64,000 nucleotides of DNA. Source: Ochotona curzoniae (taxonomy: Eukaryota; Chordata; Mammalia; Lagomorpha; Ochotonidae). Both the position numbers and the translations under genes were made by a program. Position 1 is the stretch's first letter. Each line of letters opens with the position of its first letter. Shown here piece after piece: positions 24,251 to 35,191 of this stretch. The stretch covers positions 17,351,001 through 17,415,000 of the forward strand of contig NW_024467083.1 of assembly GCF_017591425.1 (NCBI RefSeq), given 5' to 3'. Under the pieces are notes generated by a model. It did not search any database and was not told the DNA's origin. It saw nothing but the letters and a program-made list of their open reading frames with translations.

Positions 24251-25157
24251 CAAACCCTGGTACCCATGAGTGTTGGAAAGTTCCATGATTATACCTAGTT
24301 TTGTCCATCACCACCCCCAGCTCTTGAGCAAACCAAGTGGAGACTACAGTCCCTTGTGGGGTGAGCCCACATATTCTCCTCAGAACCTGCCCCAGCTTTT
24401 TGGACAGTGAACCAGCAAGTAGAAGATTTTCTGGCTCTCTCATGTGCTGATTGATGTCATGGCCAGTGTAATATGATCCATCTCCTGCTCTGACATTCAC
24501 TGCTAACCCTAGTCCTAACTTTTGTGTGCTTTGGTGGGCGGTGGTCAGTGCTAACTAGCCCAGCTCAGGTCTCCTCTGTGAGCGGGTACATTGCTCTGAC
24601 CCAGAAAGATCCCTCAGTTTCTTTCATTGTTACCTCTGGGTCACAGCCCCCTCACTTACCTACAAGTACAGTGGCCTTGTTGGCAGAAGTCCTCCAGAAG
24701 TCATTCTCACCTGTAACATACTCCCTCAGCAATTCCCCCTCCCACACATCCCATACTCCTTCCCTGATTGATCCACAACCCCATGTCCGCAAGACCGTGG
24801 GTTCCCCCAGGCAGTCTTCTGGTGGGGCAGTATGATGGCCTGGAGCCCTGCCCACCCACCTAAGATCCCAGAACCAGCCCTCCAACACACATGCTGTCCT
24901 GGGACACTACCCCTCTGCCCTCCCAGGAGTCAAGAATGGTAACAAATCCCCAAGCCCAGTCCACCAACATACCATGCCAGCATGCCAACCTGTGGCCTTA
25001 AACACCCCCACCCCTCCGCCTCCCCAGCCTCCTACTGTTGCCCGCCTGGAACACAAACGTGCAGGAGTTCCCAGGCCTGCTCCACTCTGCCAGCTTCCAG
25101 CCCCAGTCTCTAGGCTCCCAGAGACCTGTCTAGGCACCAGTGGAAGGAAGGCCCACT

Positions 25158-25505
25158 TTTTTTTTTGATTATTTCTCATTTTTATGTAAAAAGTTTTTAT
25201 TTGAATGGCAAAGTTACAGAAAGGAGAGAAAGAGGGAGAGAGAAAATCTTCTACTTGCTGGTTCATTTTCCAAAAAGCTGTAATGGCTGAAGCTGAACTG
25301 ATCCAAAGCCAGAAGACAGGAACTTCTTTTCCAGGTCTTCCACATGGGTGTAGGGGCTCAAAAACTTAGGCCATTCTCTGCTGCTTTCCCAAAACATAGG
25401 CAGGGAGCTGGATCAGAAGGGGGAAGCCAGGACATGAATCAGTGCTCAAATGGGATACTGCTACTGTAGGCAGAAACTTAGCATTCTGTGCCATGGTGCT
25501 GGCCC
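25158..25505 (-). mobile_element. CSINE, older copy
   Basis: T run then AAAGTTTTTATTTGAATGGC, reversed body, ending GTGCCATGGTGCTGGCCCC. Short flank match CCACTTTT. Confidence 0.87.
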
Positions 25506-25528
25506 CACCACTTTTGCTGCTTCATTTT

Positions 25529-25852
25529 CTTCAAGATTTCTTTATCTCAAAGGCAGAATTGCAGATATAGAAGAAAAGACAGAGAATGAGGTTTTTAGTC
25601 TGTTGATTCACCCTCTAAATGGCCACAATGGCTGGAAGTGGGCCTGTCTGAAACCAGGAGCCAGGAGTTTGCTCTTGGTCTTCCACTGGCGTGCAGGGAT
25701 CCAAGCACTTGGACTGTCTTCTGCTGCTTTCCAAGGCACATTGGCAGGGAGCTGGATCAGAAGTGGAGCAGTCAGTGCTTGAACTGGAGCCCATATGGGA
25801 TGTCAGTCAACCAGGCAGTGATTTCACTTGCTACACCACAGTGGTGCCCCAA
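25529..25852 (-). mobile_element. CSINE, older copy
   Basis: CAAGATTTCTTTATCTCAAAGGC start, reversed head ending ACCACAGTGGTGCCCC. Confidence 0.85.
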
Positions 25853-26972
25853 TCCTTAATTCCTTACATTATTTCCCCGAGATTGAGACCCACTAAGAGC
25901 ACCAAATTTGTTCATCTGGAGAAATGTCACCTAAACATAACATTGTGGCCCTGTAAAATACTGCTGTTAGAGAGGATCTTAGTAGTCACTCAGTCCCCAG
26001 GCAGCCTTGCAATGCCTGTGTGGGTGCTTAGCTCAGGCAAGTCTGAACTTTCTGGCAAGAGAAACTCATTATTTCTATAGGAAACCTATGCCCTTGGAGT
26101 GAAAGTATTATTTTTTAGAAAAAACTTATAATTGTTAAGAAGTGCCCGATTATTTTGAGCCAAAACTTGCTATCAGCTTCCCTTTCTAGATTTAACACGT
26201 TTTAGAATTTTCTCTTAGGTTTGAGCCTGAATGGATCCCAGACAGATCCTTTGAGCTCTTCTGGAAACCGTTGCCTGAGACTAAATGTGTGCTTTCCAAA
26301 GAGTTACATTCCATTTGTGGGATAGTAGGCATCGTTGGTTTCTCAAAGGCGTCATTGGACTGGGAACCCGGACCTGGAACGTTCCAGGAAATCTACCTGT
26401 CACTCATACTGTGATGCATTTCAGAAAGTAATTTTTAAGATCAACATCTAGTGGGCACTGCACCAAGTATGTAAGAAAAGCCTATTCTTTTTTTCCTAAG
26501 ACACTGTGACTTGTTATGACAAATAGCAGAATGTTATACGTTAGAAAGAGGTTTGGAGGAAATTGCAGAATCCTTTTAGCTACACCCTTTTTAAGCATCG
26601 GACAGATGCCCATTCTCCCCAGTTGAAAGGAAGTCATTGTGTGAGCGCTGGAGGGTCTCTGGGATCCAAATAACCAAGGCCACGAAAGGAGATGCCCGCA
26701 CCTTTGACCTAGTTGCTTGGCATTTACCAATTAAGCAACATAATGTGTCGTTTGATGGGCCCAATGGTTCTGAAATTAGAGTCCCCCACCCTAGGCATCT
26801 TCTGGGTTTGTAATCTCTTTTGTGAATATGGATAGCCCTGTCTGTGTTGGAGCCTGTCCCAGGGGATAGCAATCACCAGATTCCTATAATGTTTGATATT
26901 TTATAATCTATTTATTCCAGACACCATCTGCCATTATATTTTCTACAAAATGATTATTTTCCCTTATTTTTT
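25853..26972. other. Intron 1 unique stretch
   Basis: About 1.1 kb of repeat-free sequence; no exon recognised. Confidence 0.5.
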
Positions 26973-26986
26973 AAAAATTATTTTAT

Positions 26987-27310
26987 GGGCCTAGCGGCGT
27001 GGCCTAGCAGCCAAAGTCATCGCCTTGAACATGCCCGGGATCCCATATGGGCGCTGGTTCTAATCCCAGCAGCTCCACTTCCCATCCAGCTCCTTGCTTG
27101 TGGCCTGGGAAAGCAGTTGAGGACGGCCCAAGGCCTTGGGACCCTGTACCTGCATGGGAGACCTGGAAGAAGTTCCTGGATCCTGGCTTTGGATCGGCAT
27201 AGCATCAGCCATTGCACTTACTTGGAGAGTGAATCATTGGACGCAAGATCTTCCTCTCTGTCTCTTCTCTCTGTATATATGGCTTTGTAATAAAAATAAA
27301 TAAATCTTTA
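26987..27310 (+). mobile_element. CSINE with target duplication
   Basis: Perfect 14-bp direct repeats AAAAATTATTTTAT at 26973-26986 and 27311-27324. Confidence 0.95.
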
Positions 27311-27324
27311 AAAAATTATTTTAT

Positions 27325-27640
27325 TACTTTTCATTGGAAAGTCATATATATATAGAGAAAGAGAAACAGAGAGGAAGGTCTTCTGTCCAATGATTCGCTT
27401 CCCAAGTGACTATAACAGCTGGTGCTGCGCCAATCCAAAGATCCTCTTCCAGGTCACCCACATGGGTGCAGGGTCCCAAGGCTTTGGACTGCCCTCAACT
27501 GTTTCCCCAGGCTACAAGCAGATTGCTGGATGGGATGTTGGGCAGCTGGGATTAAATCGGTGCCCATAATGGAATCCTGGTGCATGTAAGTTGACAACTT
27601 TAGCTGTTAGGCTACCACATGGGGATCTTCCCTTATGTTT
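27325..27640 (-). mobile_element. CSINE
   Basis: Reverse copy from CTTTTCATTGGAAAGTC to GGCTACCACATGGGGATC, right after the + copy: a close inverted pair. Confidence 0.88.
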
Positions 27641-27767
27641 AAAATGTTTAATTCTATGAAAGTTATATGACTTTCTTCACCAAATATGTACTGAGTAAAA
27701 TGAACTTAAAGAATCATAGCAAAAAGAAAAGCTATGTTGCCAAGACTGAGGGAAAATACAGCTTGGG

Positions 27768-28015
27768 AACCCAGAATGATGGCTCAATGGCTAAGTCCTC
27801 ACCTTACACACCGGGATCCCATATGGGTGGCAGTTTGGGTTCTGCTGCTGGTGACCTGGGAAAGTACTCAAGGACCACCCAAAGCCTTTGGACCCTGGCT
27901 TCAAATTGGAACAGCTCAAGCTATTGCGGCTGCCTAGGGAGTGAATCAATGGACAGAAGATCTTCCTCTCTAACTCTTCTCCTCTGTATATCTGACCTTC
28001 TAATAAAAAATTTAA
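27768..28015 (+). mobile_element. CSINE, internally deleted
   Basis: Head, GGGATCCCATATGGGTGG core and tail present; about 60-80 bases of the body are missing. Confidence 0.85.
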
Positions 28016-28035
28016 AAAGTCTCTAAAAAGAGAAA

Positions 28036-28680
28036 GAGGAGAATCAGGATGGTGGAATAAAGCGAGGCAATGTTTAAACAGATGGAGAAACATTAGCCAG
28101 GATGAAACAGAGAGGGCACATTCTAGGAAATAGGAGAGGACAGACTGATGACAAAGGGGCACCTGGAGACTGATGGACACTGGAAAGCAGTGGAGCCCAA
28201 AAGGTCATGTTGCAGTGACCATACATCCCACCTGCATTCAGCCAATGGCAATCTGAACTGCACCAGCAACAAGAACACCACCAGCAACCAGATGGGAAGG
28301 GGAGTTCCCTGGGAATTTGGGAGGTGAATCCAAAGAACTGCCCATCCTGCTGATTTGTTTGATTTGACCAGGAGCAGAGACAGAGTGGCAGACCCCAAAC
28401 TGGCAGTGTGGGAACAGGGTGGATTTCACAGACCAAACCCCCAGTAGAGCCAAATTGGGTACCATCTTGTATGGGGAGGCAAAGGCTATGGTATAGGACT
28501 GTGCATGCACTAAGCTGGGAGTGAACTCATTTCGTGCTCAGTGAATTTCAACGACGTGGCATCCTACAGGCTTCACCCAAAATAGGTCCGGGTAGCCCCC
28601 AGAGCTAATGGTCAGCAGATCTAGAAGTCCACAAGTGAAGATGATGAAGTCATGCATCCCTTCAGCCTAGGGCTGGGAGA
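28036..28680 (+). mobile_element. L1 5'-UTR-like fragment
   Basis: GAGAATCAGGATGGTGGAATAA followed by text on agreeing lines with lagomorph L1 5' leaders as I recall them (AGATGGAGAAACATTAGCC, GAACTGCCCA, CAGACCCCAAACTGGC). There is no second copy in the window to confirm this. If right, it is a same-strand, 3'-truncated L1 start. Confidence 0.45.
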
Positions 28681-28907
28681 ACTTTTTTTTCCTCTGTCAA
28701 GGACCAATTTAGATATTTCTAAGATTATTGATTGGTCAAATCCCAAATGATCAACTTAAAAAGTAGCCTGCTATAGATTTATTGAGTTTCCAGTTCTGTA
28801 TGTGGTTACCTTGGCAGGGTCACCTCAAATGATTTCCCATGCCTTCTGGGCATTGCCCACTCCTTCTCCAGCTGTTGGGTCAGTTTTCTAAATCTGGTGT
28901 TGCTATT

Positions 28908-29233
28908 TTTTTTTAGATTTATTTTTATTATTTTTTTTATTGGAAAGGCGGATATACAGAGAGGAGAGACAGAGAGGAAGATCTTCCGTCCGATGATTTA
29001 CTCTCCAAGTGAGCCACAACGGCCGATACTATGCCAATCCGAAGCCAGGAACCTTTTCCGGGTCTCCCATGCGGGTGCAGGGTCCCAAAGGTTTGGGCTG
29101 TCCTCGGCTGCTTTCCCGGGCCACAAGCAGGGAGCTAGATGGGAAGCGGGGCTGCCAGGATAGAACCGGCGCCCATATGGGATCCCGGGCGTGCAAGGCG
29201 AGGACCTTAACCACTGCGCCACCGCGCCGGGCC
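28908..29233 (-). mobile_element. CSINE, young subfamily, with target duplication
   Basis: Perfect 10-bp direct repeats TGTTGCTATT at 28898-28907 and 29234-29243. Ends GCCACCGCGCCGGGCC. Confidence 0.96.
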
Positions 29234-29243
29234 TGTTGCTATT

Positions 29244-29919
29244 GTTTTAAATGCAGTACTCATTTGTGCTTTCAAAAGATGCCAGACACTGTGCTTGTAG
29301 CTAGGAATGTGAAACTAATTTGTTGGGAAACTTAGAGTTTGGTGGGGGTGAGGGATTATGTCTATTAACTCAACACACCTAGATAGGAGACACAAGTGAG
29401 TATAAGCAAAGGGCTTTGTGTTTGCACCTATAAGAGGGAAAGTGAAGGAAACGAGAAGGCTTTCAAGATTAGGTAGCATCTGAGGATCTACAATAGCAGC
29501 CAAAGCTTAGCACACTTTCCACATAGAGCAGGTCTTGCATAGGTCATTGAGAGGGATTTTCTGGGCAAGGAGATGGGGGATGGAATGCATGGTCGGGAAA
29601 TGTCAGGTTGTCCCAGGTCACTTCAGGTCAGCGGGGGTGATCTGAGGTCAGTCTGGGTGACCTGGATAAACTGTGGTAAAGAGAAAGGTTGTATATGAAT
29701 CTGAACATACCAGAGAATGACTTTTTTTTTTTTTAAACAGGAGAGTGGTGTGCCTAGATGTGTGTTTGGCAGGATAGAAAACTATAGTTTAACTAGTGGG
29801 TAATGTGGAAAGAGTCATTCACTCAAAATTTCCTGCAGACCTTCTCTGTGTCAGGCATTGTTTACAGAGATTATGGTCGTGGGAGGAAAAACCTGAAAAG
29901 GAGATGCATATGGTGCAAA
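29244..29919. other. Intron 1 unique stretch with nuclear-receptor motif cluster
   Basis: No exon recognised. Carries the AGGTCA cluster listed separately. Confidence 0.55.
29615..29663 (+). promoter_or_regulatory. Cluster of four nuclear-receptor half-sites
   Basis: Three perfect AGGTCA words (29615, 29625, 29645) and one perfect reverse copy TGACCT (29658) lie within 49 bp of unique intron 1 sequence. The first two form a direct repeat with a 4-base spacer (DR4). The last two form an inverted repeat with a 7-base spacer, so this is not a classical estrogen response element (which needs 3). Confidence 0.45.
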
Positions 29920-30234
29920 TTTTTAAAGATTTATCTTATTTATTTGAAACGCAGGGTGCAGAAAAATAGGGCAAGACAGACAGAAATCTCTCTGACTTAT
30001 TCCCAAACTAATCACGGCTAGCAGGGCTGGGCCAGGCTACAGGCAAGAGCCAGGAACTCCATCCAGGTCTCTTATGTGGGTAGCGGGGAACCAAGTACTT
30101 CAGCCATCCTTTGCTGCTTTCCCACGTGTTTCGACAGGGAGCTGGAAGGGAATCAGAGTAACCAGGGCTTGAACCAGTGCTATGACCTGGGATGCTGGCG
30201 TTTTAGCACTCTGTGCCATGATGTCAGCTCCTAC
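29920..30234 (-). mobile_element. CSINE, older copy
   Basis: AAAGATTTATCTTATTTATTTG start to GCCATGATGTCAGCTCC. Confidence 0.86.
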
Positions 30235-30964
30235 AGAGTACTGAGAGTAGGTACTAAATAATTTGTGTTAGGAAATTAGAAGGAACCTCAGGAAACTCAT
30301 CTTGAGGCGGTGATAACTACGCTGAGGTCTGAAGGATGCTCAGACTGTGTAAATGCCCTGAAAGGAGTATATGGGACTGAAAGAAGATGAGGGAATGGGA
30401 GGAGTAGAGAATAAGGGAGGGGAGCATAGGTAGGAATGAGGGGGAAGGTGAGGACCAAATCACAAGTGTCCCTATTTTAATGATTGATTAGCAGTGTTCT
30501 ACCTGTAAGAACTCCCATTTTTAAGAAATGTCGCCATCAAAATCAAAAAGTCAAAATAAAAAATGAAAATTAGGATCAGAAAAAAATACAACTTAGAATG
30601 CCAGATGCAGGAAGAATAATTAAATGATTATATGAATGCTATATAAGACAAATGAACTGGAAACTTGGCTCTGAACTTCCTGGTGGCCAAGACAAAAGAT
30701 GAAAATATTGTAGAATGTACAGTGTTCAACGCCCAGGAGGAAAACATGTGGTAAAATTATTTCCCAGGCAGATGTGACATAAAGACGTATTAAAGGGCTG
30801 GCTACAGCATGAGAATGGAAGAGCTTAGGAACATGGGAAAAAAGACAGTGTAGACAGACTCATTCCATAATTGATGTGATTATTGGCACCCTGTAGTGGC
30901 TGTGCGTAGTATCTCCTGGCACCTGCGGACAGTACTATAAGACACCTATGTGCTATCTCCTTTT
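30235..30964. other. Intron 1 unique stretch
   Basis: A+G rich on the + strand; nothing recognised. Confidence 0.5.
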
Positions 30965-30965
30965 C

Positions 30966-30967
30966 GT

Positions 30968-31013
<46 letters not shown>
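30966..31013 (+). repeat. (TG)n microsatellite
   Basis: About 20 TG units, one CTG interruption near the left end. Confidence 0.98.
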
Positions 31014-31017
<4 letters not shown>

Positions 31018-31057
31018 CATAGAGAAGCTGTGTATCTTGGAAGGATTAGCCAACAAA

Positions 31058-31336
31058 GCTGAAGTTTCAAACAGTGTGTGGAGTGATTTGAGTCTGGTTA
31101 TTCTACTTCTAATCCAGCTTCCTATGAATGTACCTGGACAGGCAGCAGATGATGGCACAAGTACTTGGGCCCTTGCTACCCATGTGCAAGACCTGGAATG
31201 ACTCCTGGCTCCTGGCTTTGCTCTGGTTCAGCCCTGGATGTTGGAAGCCATTGGAGTGAACCAGTAGATGGCAGATCTCCCTGTAACTCTGTCATCTCTC
31301 TATGTCATTTTGCCTTTCAAATAAATACATGTTCTC
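31058..31336 (+). mobile_element. CSINE, old copy
   Basis: Diverged head; body CCAGCTTCCTATGAATGTACC...GACCTGGAATGACTCCTGG and tail TTTCAAATAAATAC. Confidence 0.78.
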
Positions 31337-31367
31337 TTTTTTAAAAGAGAAAGAACTACTGTGTGTC

Positions 31368-31640
31368 TTATTTTTTTTAATTATTATTGATTACATTTCA
31401 TTTTGTGACACAGTTTCATGGGCTCTGGGATTCCCCCAACTCCTCCCCGTGCCCTCCCCCTATGGTGGATTCCTCCACCTTGTTGCAATATTACAGTTCA
31501 AATCCAGTCAAGATTCTTTCATTGCAAGCATATACCAAGCATAGAATCGAGCATCTTATTGTCCAGATACATTCAACTGTTTCTTGGGGAGACCATCTCT
31601 AGCCTGAAGGCTGAGCTGGCAGAATATCATGCCGTGTGTG
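31368..31640 (-). mobile_element. L1 3' end, severely 5'-truncated
   Basis: Same sequence as 3770-4040 (CAGTTTCATGGGCTCTGGG, CCAGTCAAGATTCTTTCA), starting with a T/A-rich tail. About 270 bp remain. Confidence 0.8.
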
Positions 31641-33399
31641 TCTTATTTGTAAAGCCAACTTTACAAATCACTTCCTTTGGTCTCAAACTGAGATAGTTGG
31701 GGATGTGATGTTTATTTGCTGTGAATTAACCCTTGTAGAAGCTGACCCCGCTAAGTGGGAGGAAAAAATGAGAGGGCTTGCCTATCAGAAGGTGTAAATC
31801 TAAAGAAGTGCTGACATTTGTCCCACTTCCTACCGTGAGTGCTAAAAAGCAGAAGGATCATCGGAGGCCATTCCTAAACATTCAAGATAATGGCATCCAG
31901 TCTTGATTTCTTCTCTCAAATGTCATGCTTGGACCCAGGCCATGTCTGCTTTGGCAGAGCACACGTTCTTAATGGGTTTTGCTCTGGGGAACGTGGTACT
32001 TCCAGCTGGCCCAAGTATACCCCCAGCAACTCAGAACAACCATGTGCCATGGTGGAAACTGGGAGCAGGCAGAGCTATACTGTTATCCCTCTGAATAGCA
32101 GGAAAAACTGCATCCCTTGTCTACCTTGTAGCAGGTGCATCCCCGTAGCCTTCTATAATGTGAGCATTGGCCACTTCAGAGCCTGCTCCTCTCTCCAGGT
32201 CCCCAGTGCCTGCCAGGTGCACGTTGGACAATGTTATAGTTGCCCAAAAGGAACTCACCCAGTGAATTTGTGCAGTTGCTCCCCTGCTGTTGCCTCTGCT
32301 CTGGCCATTTTTTTCAGGCCACCTCTTTAACCATCCCCAGGCCAAGCCCCTTCGTGGACAAGAGTGTGGCCTTGGCCAGGCTTCCTGACCTCACAGGGCC
32401 CAGGACGGTGTGCCCCTTCTGCTGTGTTTCTGCCACCCTCCTTTGGGCACCAGGTTTCCCAAGAAGGAAAAAAAAATAGCTTGGTTCACAACTGGAACAT
32501 TCCTGTACAGGTTTTTCTGAGCCCCACCCTCCGTGTAAGGTAAAAGGAGCATCTGTCTAGTGAATTGCCAGTTTGTGTGACATTCTTTCACAAGTACAAA
32601 GACATTTCTAGATTCTTAGCTACTTCCCTTGTAAAGGTCAAACTAGCTAGAGCACAGAAGTTTCCATTCACAGGACAGTGGCTGGAGGCTGCTGGTGCAG
32701 AAATTTTGTCAGCAGTGCAGAAATTTTATATCAGCTTGAGCCTGTTTCCACTGATCCTGCCCCCAGAGCTGACTTCCAGTTGTGGCTGAGCCTTCCCAAG
32801 CAAGAGGTGGGCCTGGCTGATGATTCTGTACCCACCCGTTTCCAGTTCACCAAGGATGGCAGATGCCGGGCCAGATCCTTAGTTTGGTAACACCTGGCAA
32901 AAGCCAAGGGTGAGACTTTGACCCACAAAGTTGCCTGAGGTCTTCACTCAGAGTTTATTCTGCAAATACAATGCAGACATCCATAGCTCCACCAGGGACA
33001 GTTTTCATGGTGAAGGTGGAGAGGCACCTGCCCAGTGTCTAGGCACTCTCTCTGGCTCAGCATTCTCACAAGTGACAGGTGTGTGACTCACAAGTCACAG
33101 CTGATCGAGATCCCCTGTTGAAACACAGAGACAATGTCAAATGCCAGACTGCTTCTGTCACCCTCCCTCCATCAGCAGGTTCACACTCCTGATCTCCACC
33201 TTCCCTTTAAAGAATGTTCCCCCCAACCTCCCCTTTCCTGAGGGTCAGAATCATATGGAAAGGCAACATCAGCTACTGCCTGGGGTGGTAAATGGCTGCA
33301 TCAGCCTTCTCCTCTATTCCCAACTCCAAAAATCCTGCTTAACTGTCTTCTCTTGGTATCAGGGTGTTGAGTTTTAGAAAAGGGCTAGAAGACAAATAC
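31641..33399. other. Intron 1 unique stretch with a cysteine-rich open frame
   Basis: No known exon. A + open frame at 31890-32330 (146 codons, 14 Cys) and another at 32678-32890 are not recognised; see findings. Confidence 0.45.
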
Positions 33400-33614
33400 T
33401 GGGCCTAGCATAAGATTGTGGCGTCCCAACTCCTGGTTGTCTGATTCCAGCTTCCTGTGAAGGCACACCTTGGGAAGCAGCAGGTGATGGCTCAAGCTGT
33501 TGGGCTCCTGCTCAGAGACCTGAATGGGGTTTTCAGCTCTAGGCTGTGGCTGGATGTAGGGAGTGAACCACAGTTTGGGAGCTCTCGTTCTCTCAAATAA
33601 AGAATCTTTGAAAG
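33400..33614 (+). mobile_element. CSINE-related, old internally deleted copy
   Basis: Head GGGCCTAGCATAAGATTGTGG, body pieces and a TCAAATAAAGAATCTTTG tail. Confidence 0.65.
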
Positions 33615-33928
33615 GGCTGGGATTTTGACTGACTGAACTAGATGGTGTGCCAGTAGAAACTGAAGAATGAATAGAAGAAAGGCATGGAAATAGGAGTAAA
33701 TGGCTGCTGCTCTGGTGTGCTGGTGACTGTTTAGCTTTTGGAGGAGATGAAGGGATGCCCCAGTTTGTGGTGTTTTCTGGTTTCCATGGTGCAAACATTC
33801 CCATCTATTTCAAGCTATTGGTATCTGTGAGCACAAAGTTGGGACAATGCGAGCACAGCCAGGTCTGGGAGCTCACACATGTGCACTCTTGCCAGCAGCC
33901 GAGTCTGTTGATGAAAACACAGGATTCT

Positions 33929-34242
33929 GGTTGAGGGTGTTGTGGCACCACTGGTAAAGTTGCCACCTGCAAGCCAAATTGAGCGCCAATTTGAGTTCTG
34001 GATCTGCTTCTGGTACAGCTCCCTGCTAATGTGCCTGAGAAAGCAATAGAAGATGGTCTAAGTGCTTGGCCCCTGTAACCAGGTGGGAGACCTGGAGAGA
34101 GCTCCCAGTATTGGCTGTTGTGGTCATTTGGAGAGTGAACCAGCAGGTAGAAGATTCTCTCTCTCTCTATCTCTCTCTTTTTCTCTGTGTCTCTCCCTCT
34201 CTCTCCCTCTCTCTCTGTAACTTAAATAAATAAATCTTCACA
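33929..34242 (+). mobile_element. CSINE, older copy with expanded CT tract
   Basis: Body GCTCCCTGCTAATGTGCCTG; the normal CT-rich part has expanded to about 60 bp of (CT)n at 34155-34217 before AAATAAATAAATCTT. Confidence 0.83.
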
Positions 34243-34486
34243 AAATCAGCAAGGAAGATCTCTCTCCAACCCCCACCCAACATACCTACTACATCCTTCA
34301 TCCTTTCAAATAAATAAAATACATCTTTCAAAAAAAAAGAAAGAAAACAGATTCTGTCATGGACGATACATTTGATAGATGAACTGTGGGTGTGGCCAAG
34401 AAATGAAATATTGACATATGTATGCTACAGCATGATAACCCTAAAGAACATGTTAAGAAATCAGACAGTGTGTGTGTGTGTGTACA

Positions 34487-34829
34487 CATTTTGAAGGCCA
34501 CCATTGTGATATAGCTGGTTAAGCCTCTACCTGTGATGCTGGCTTCCCATATGGACATTTGTTTGCATCCCAGATGCTCCACTTCTGATTCAGATCCCTG
34601 CTAACGTGCCTGGGAAATCAGCTGAAAATGGCTCCAAGTCTTGGGTCCCTACATCCATGTGGGAGACCCAGATGAGGCTCCTGGCTTCGTTTTAGCCCAG
34701 TTCTGGCCATGGCAACCATCTAGGAAAGGAACCACTGGTTGGAAGATTTATCCCTCCACCTCCTTTCCCTCTGTGTCTCTCCCTTTTCTCTCTAACACTT
34801 TCAAAAAAGTAAATAAATAATTTTTTTTT
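34487..34829 (+). mobile_element. CSINE, older copy
   Basis: TTCCCATATGGACATTTG core and GTAAATAAATAATTTT tail. Confidence 0.85.
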
Positions 34830-34841
34830 AAAAAAAGGACC

Positions 34842-35168
34842 GGGCCCGGTGCGGTGGCGCAAGTGGTTAAGTCCTCGCCTTGCACGCCCGGGATCCCATA
34901 TGGACGCCGGTTCTAATCCCGGCAGCCCCGCTTCCCTTCCAGCTCCCTGCCTGTGGCCTGGAAAAGCATTCGAGGACAGCCCAAAGCTTTGGGACCCTGC
35001 ACCCGCGTGGGAGACCCGGAAGAGGCTCCTGGCTTCGGATCAGCATAGTATCGGCCGTTGTGGCTCACTTGGGGAGTGAATCATCGGACGGAAGATCTTC
35101 CTCTCTGTCTCTCCTCTCTGTATATCTGCCTTTCCAATAAAAAATAATAAAAATAAATCTTTTTTTTA
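34842..35168 (+). mobile_element. CSINE, young subfamily, with target duplication
   Basis: Flanked by 12-bp repeats AAAAAAAGGACC (34830-34841 and 35169-35180). Inserted at the tail of the preceding SINE. Confidence 0.95.
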
Positions 35169-35191
35169 AAAAAAAGGACCATATATTGTAT

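Larger units (their letters stand above)
21030..24900 (-). mobile_element. Candidate composite retroelement with internal tandem array
   Basis: Read on the - strand: a GC-rich leader (about 24.9-24.3 kb), a decayed array of roughly 57-bp units (about 24.25-22.05 kb), about 800 bp of non-repeated sequence (22.04-21.10 kb) and an A-rich end (AAAAATAAAAACTTTAAAAT, then (ATA)n, about 21.08-21.04 kb). That order is that of a non-LTR retroelement with an internal VNTR. A - frame at 21172-21390 is open for 72 codons with no recognised domain. A young SINE sits inside it at 21499-21827. The family is not recognised and the outer edges are estimates. Confidence 0.45.

Noticed and set aside
29645..29663. 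Classical estrogen response element
   Set aside because: The inverted AGGTCA half-sites are 7 bases apart, not 3, so only a half-site cluster is claimed.
34849..34925. tRNA-like segments with A and B boxes (many sites)
   Set aside because: They are heads of CSINEs: the B box has a mismatch, no cloverleaf is preserved, and each is followed by the SINE body and A-rich tail.
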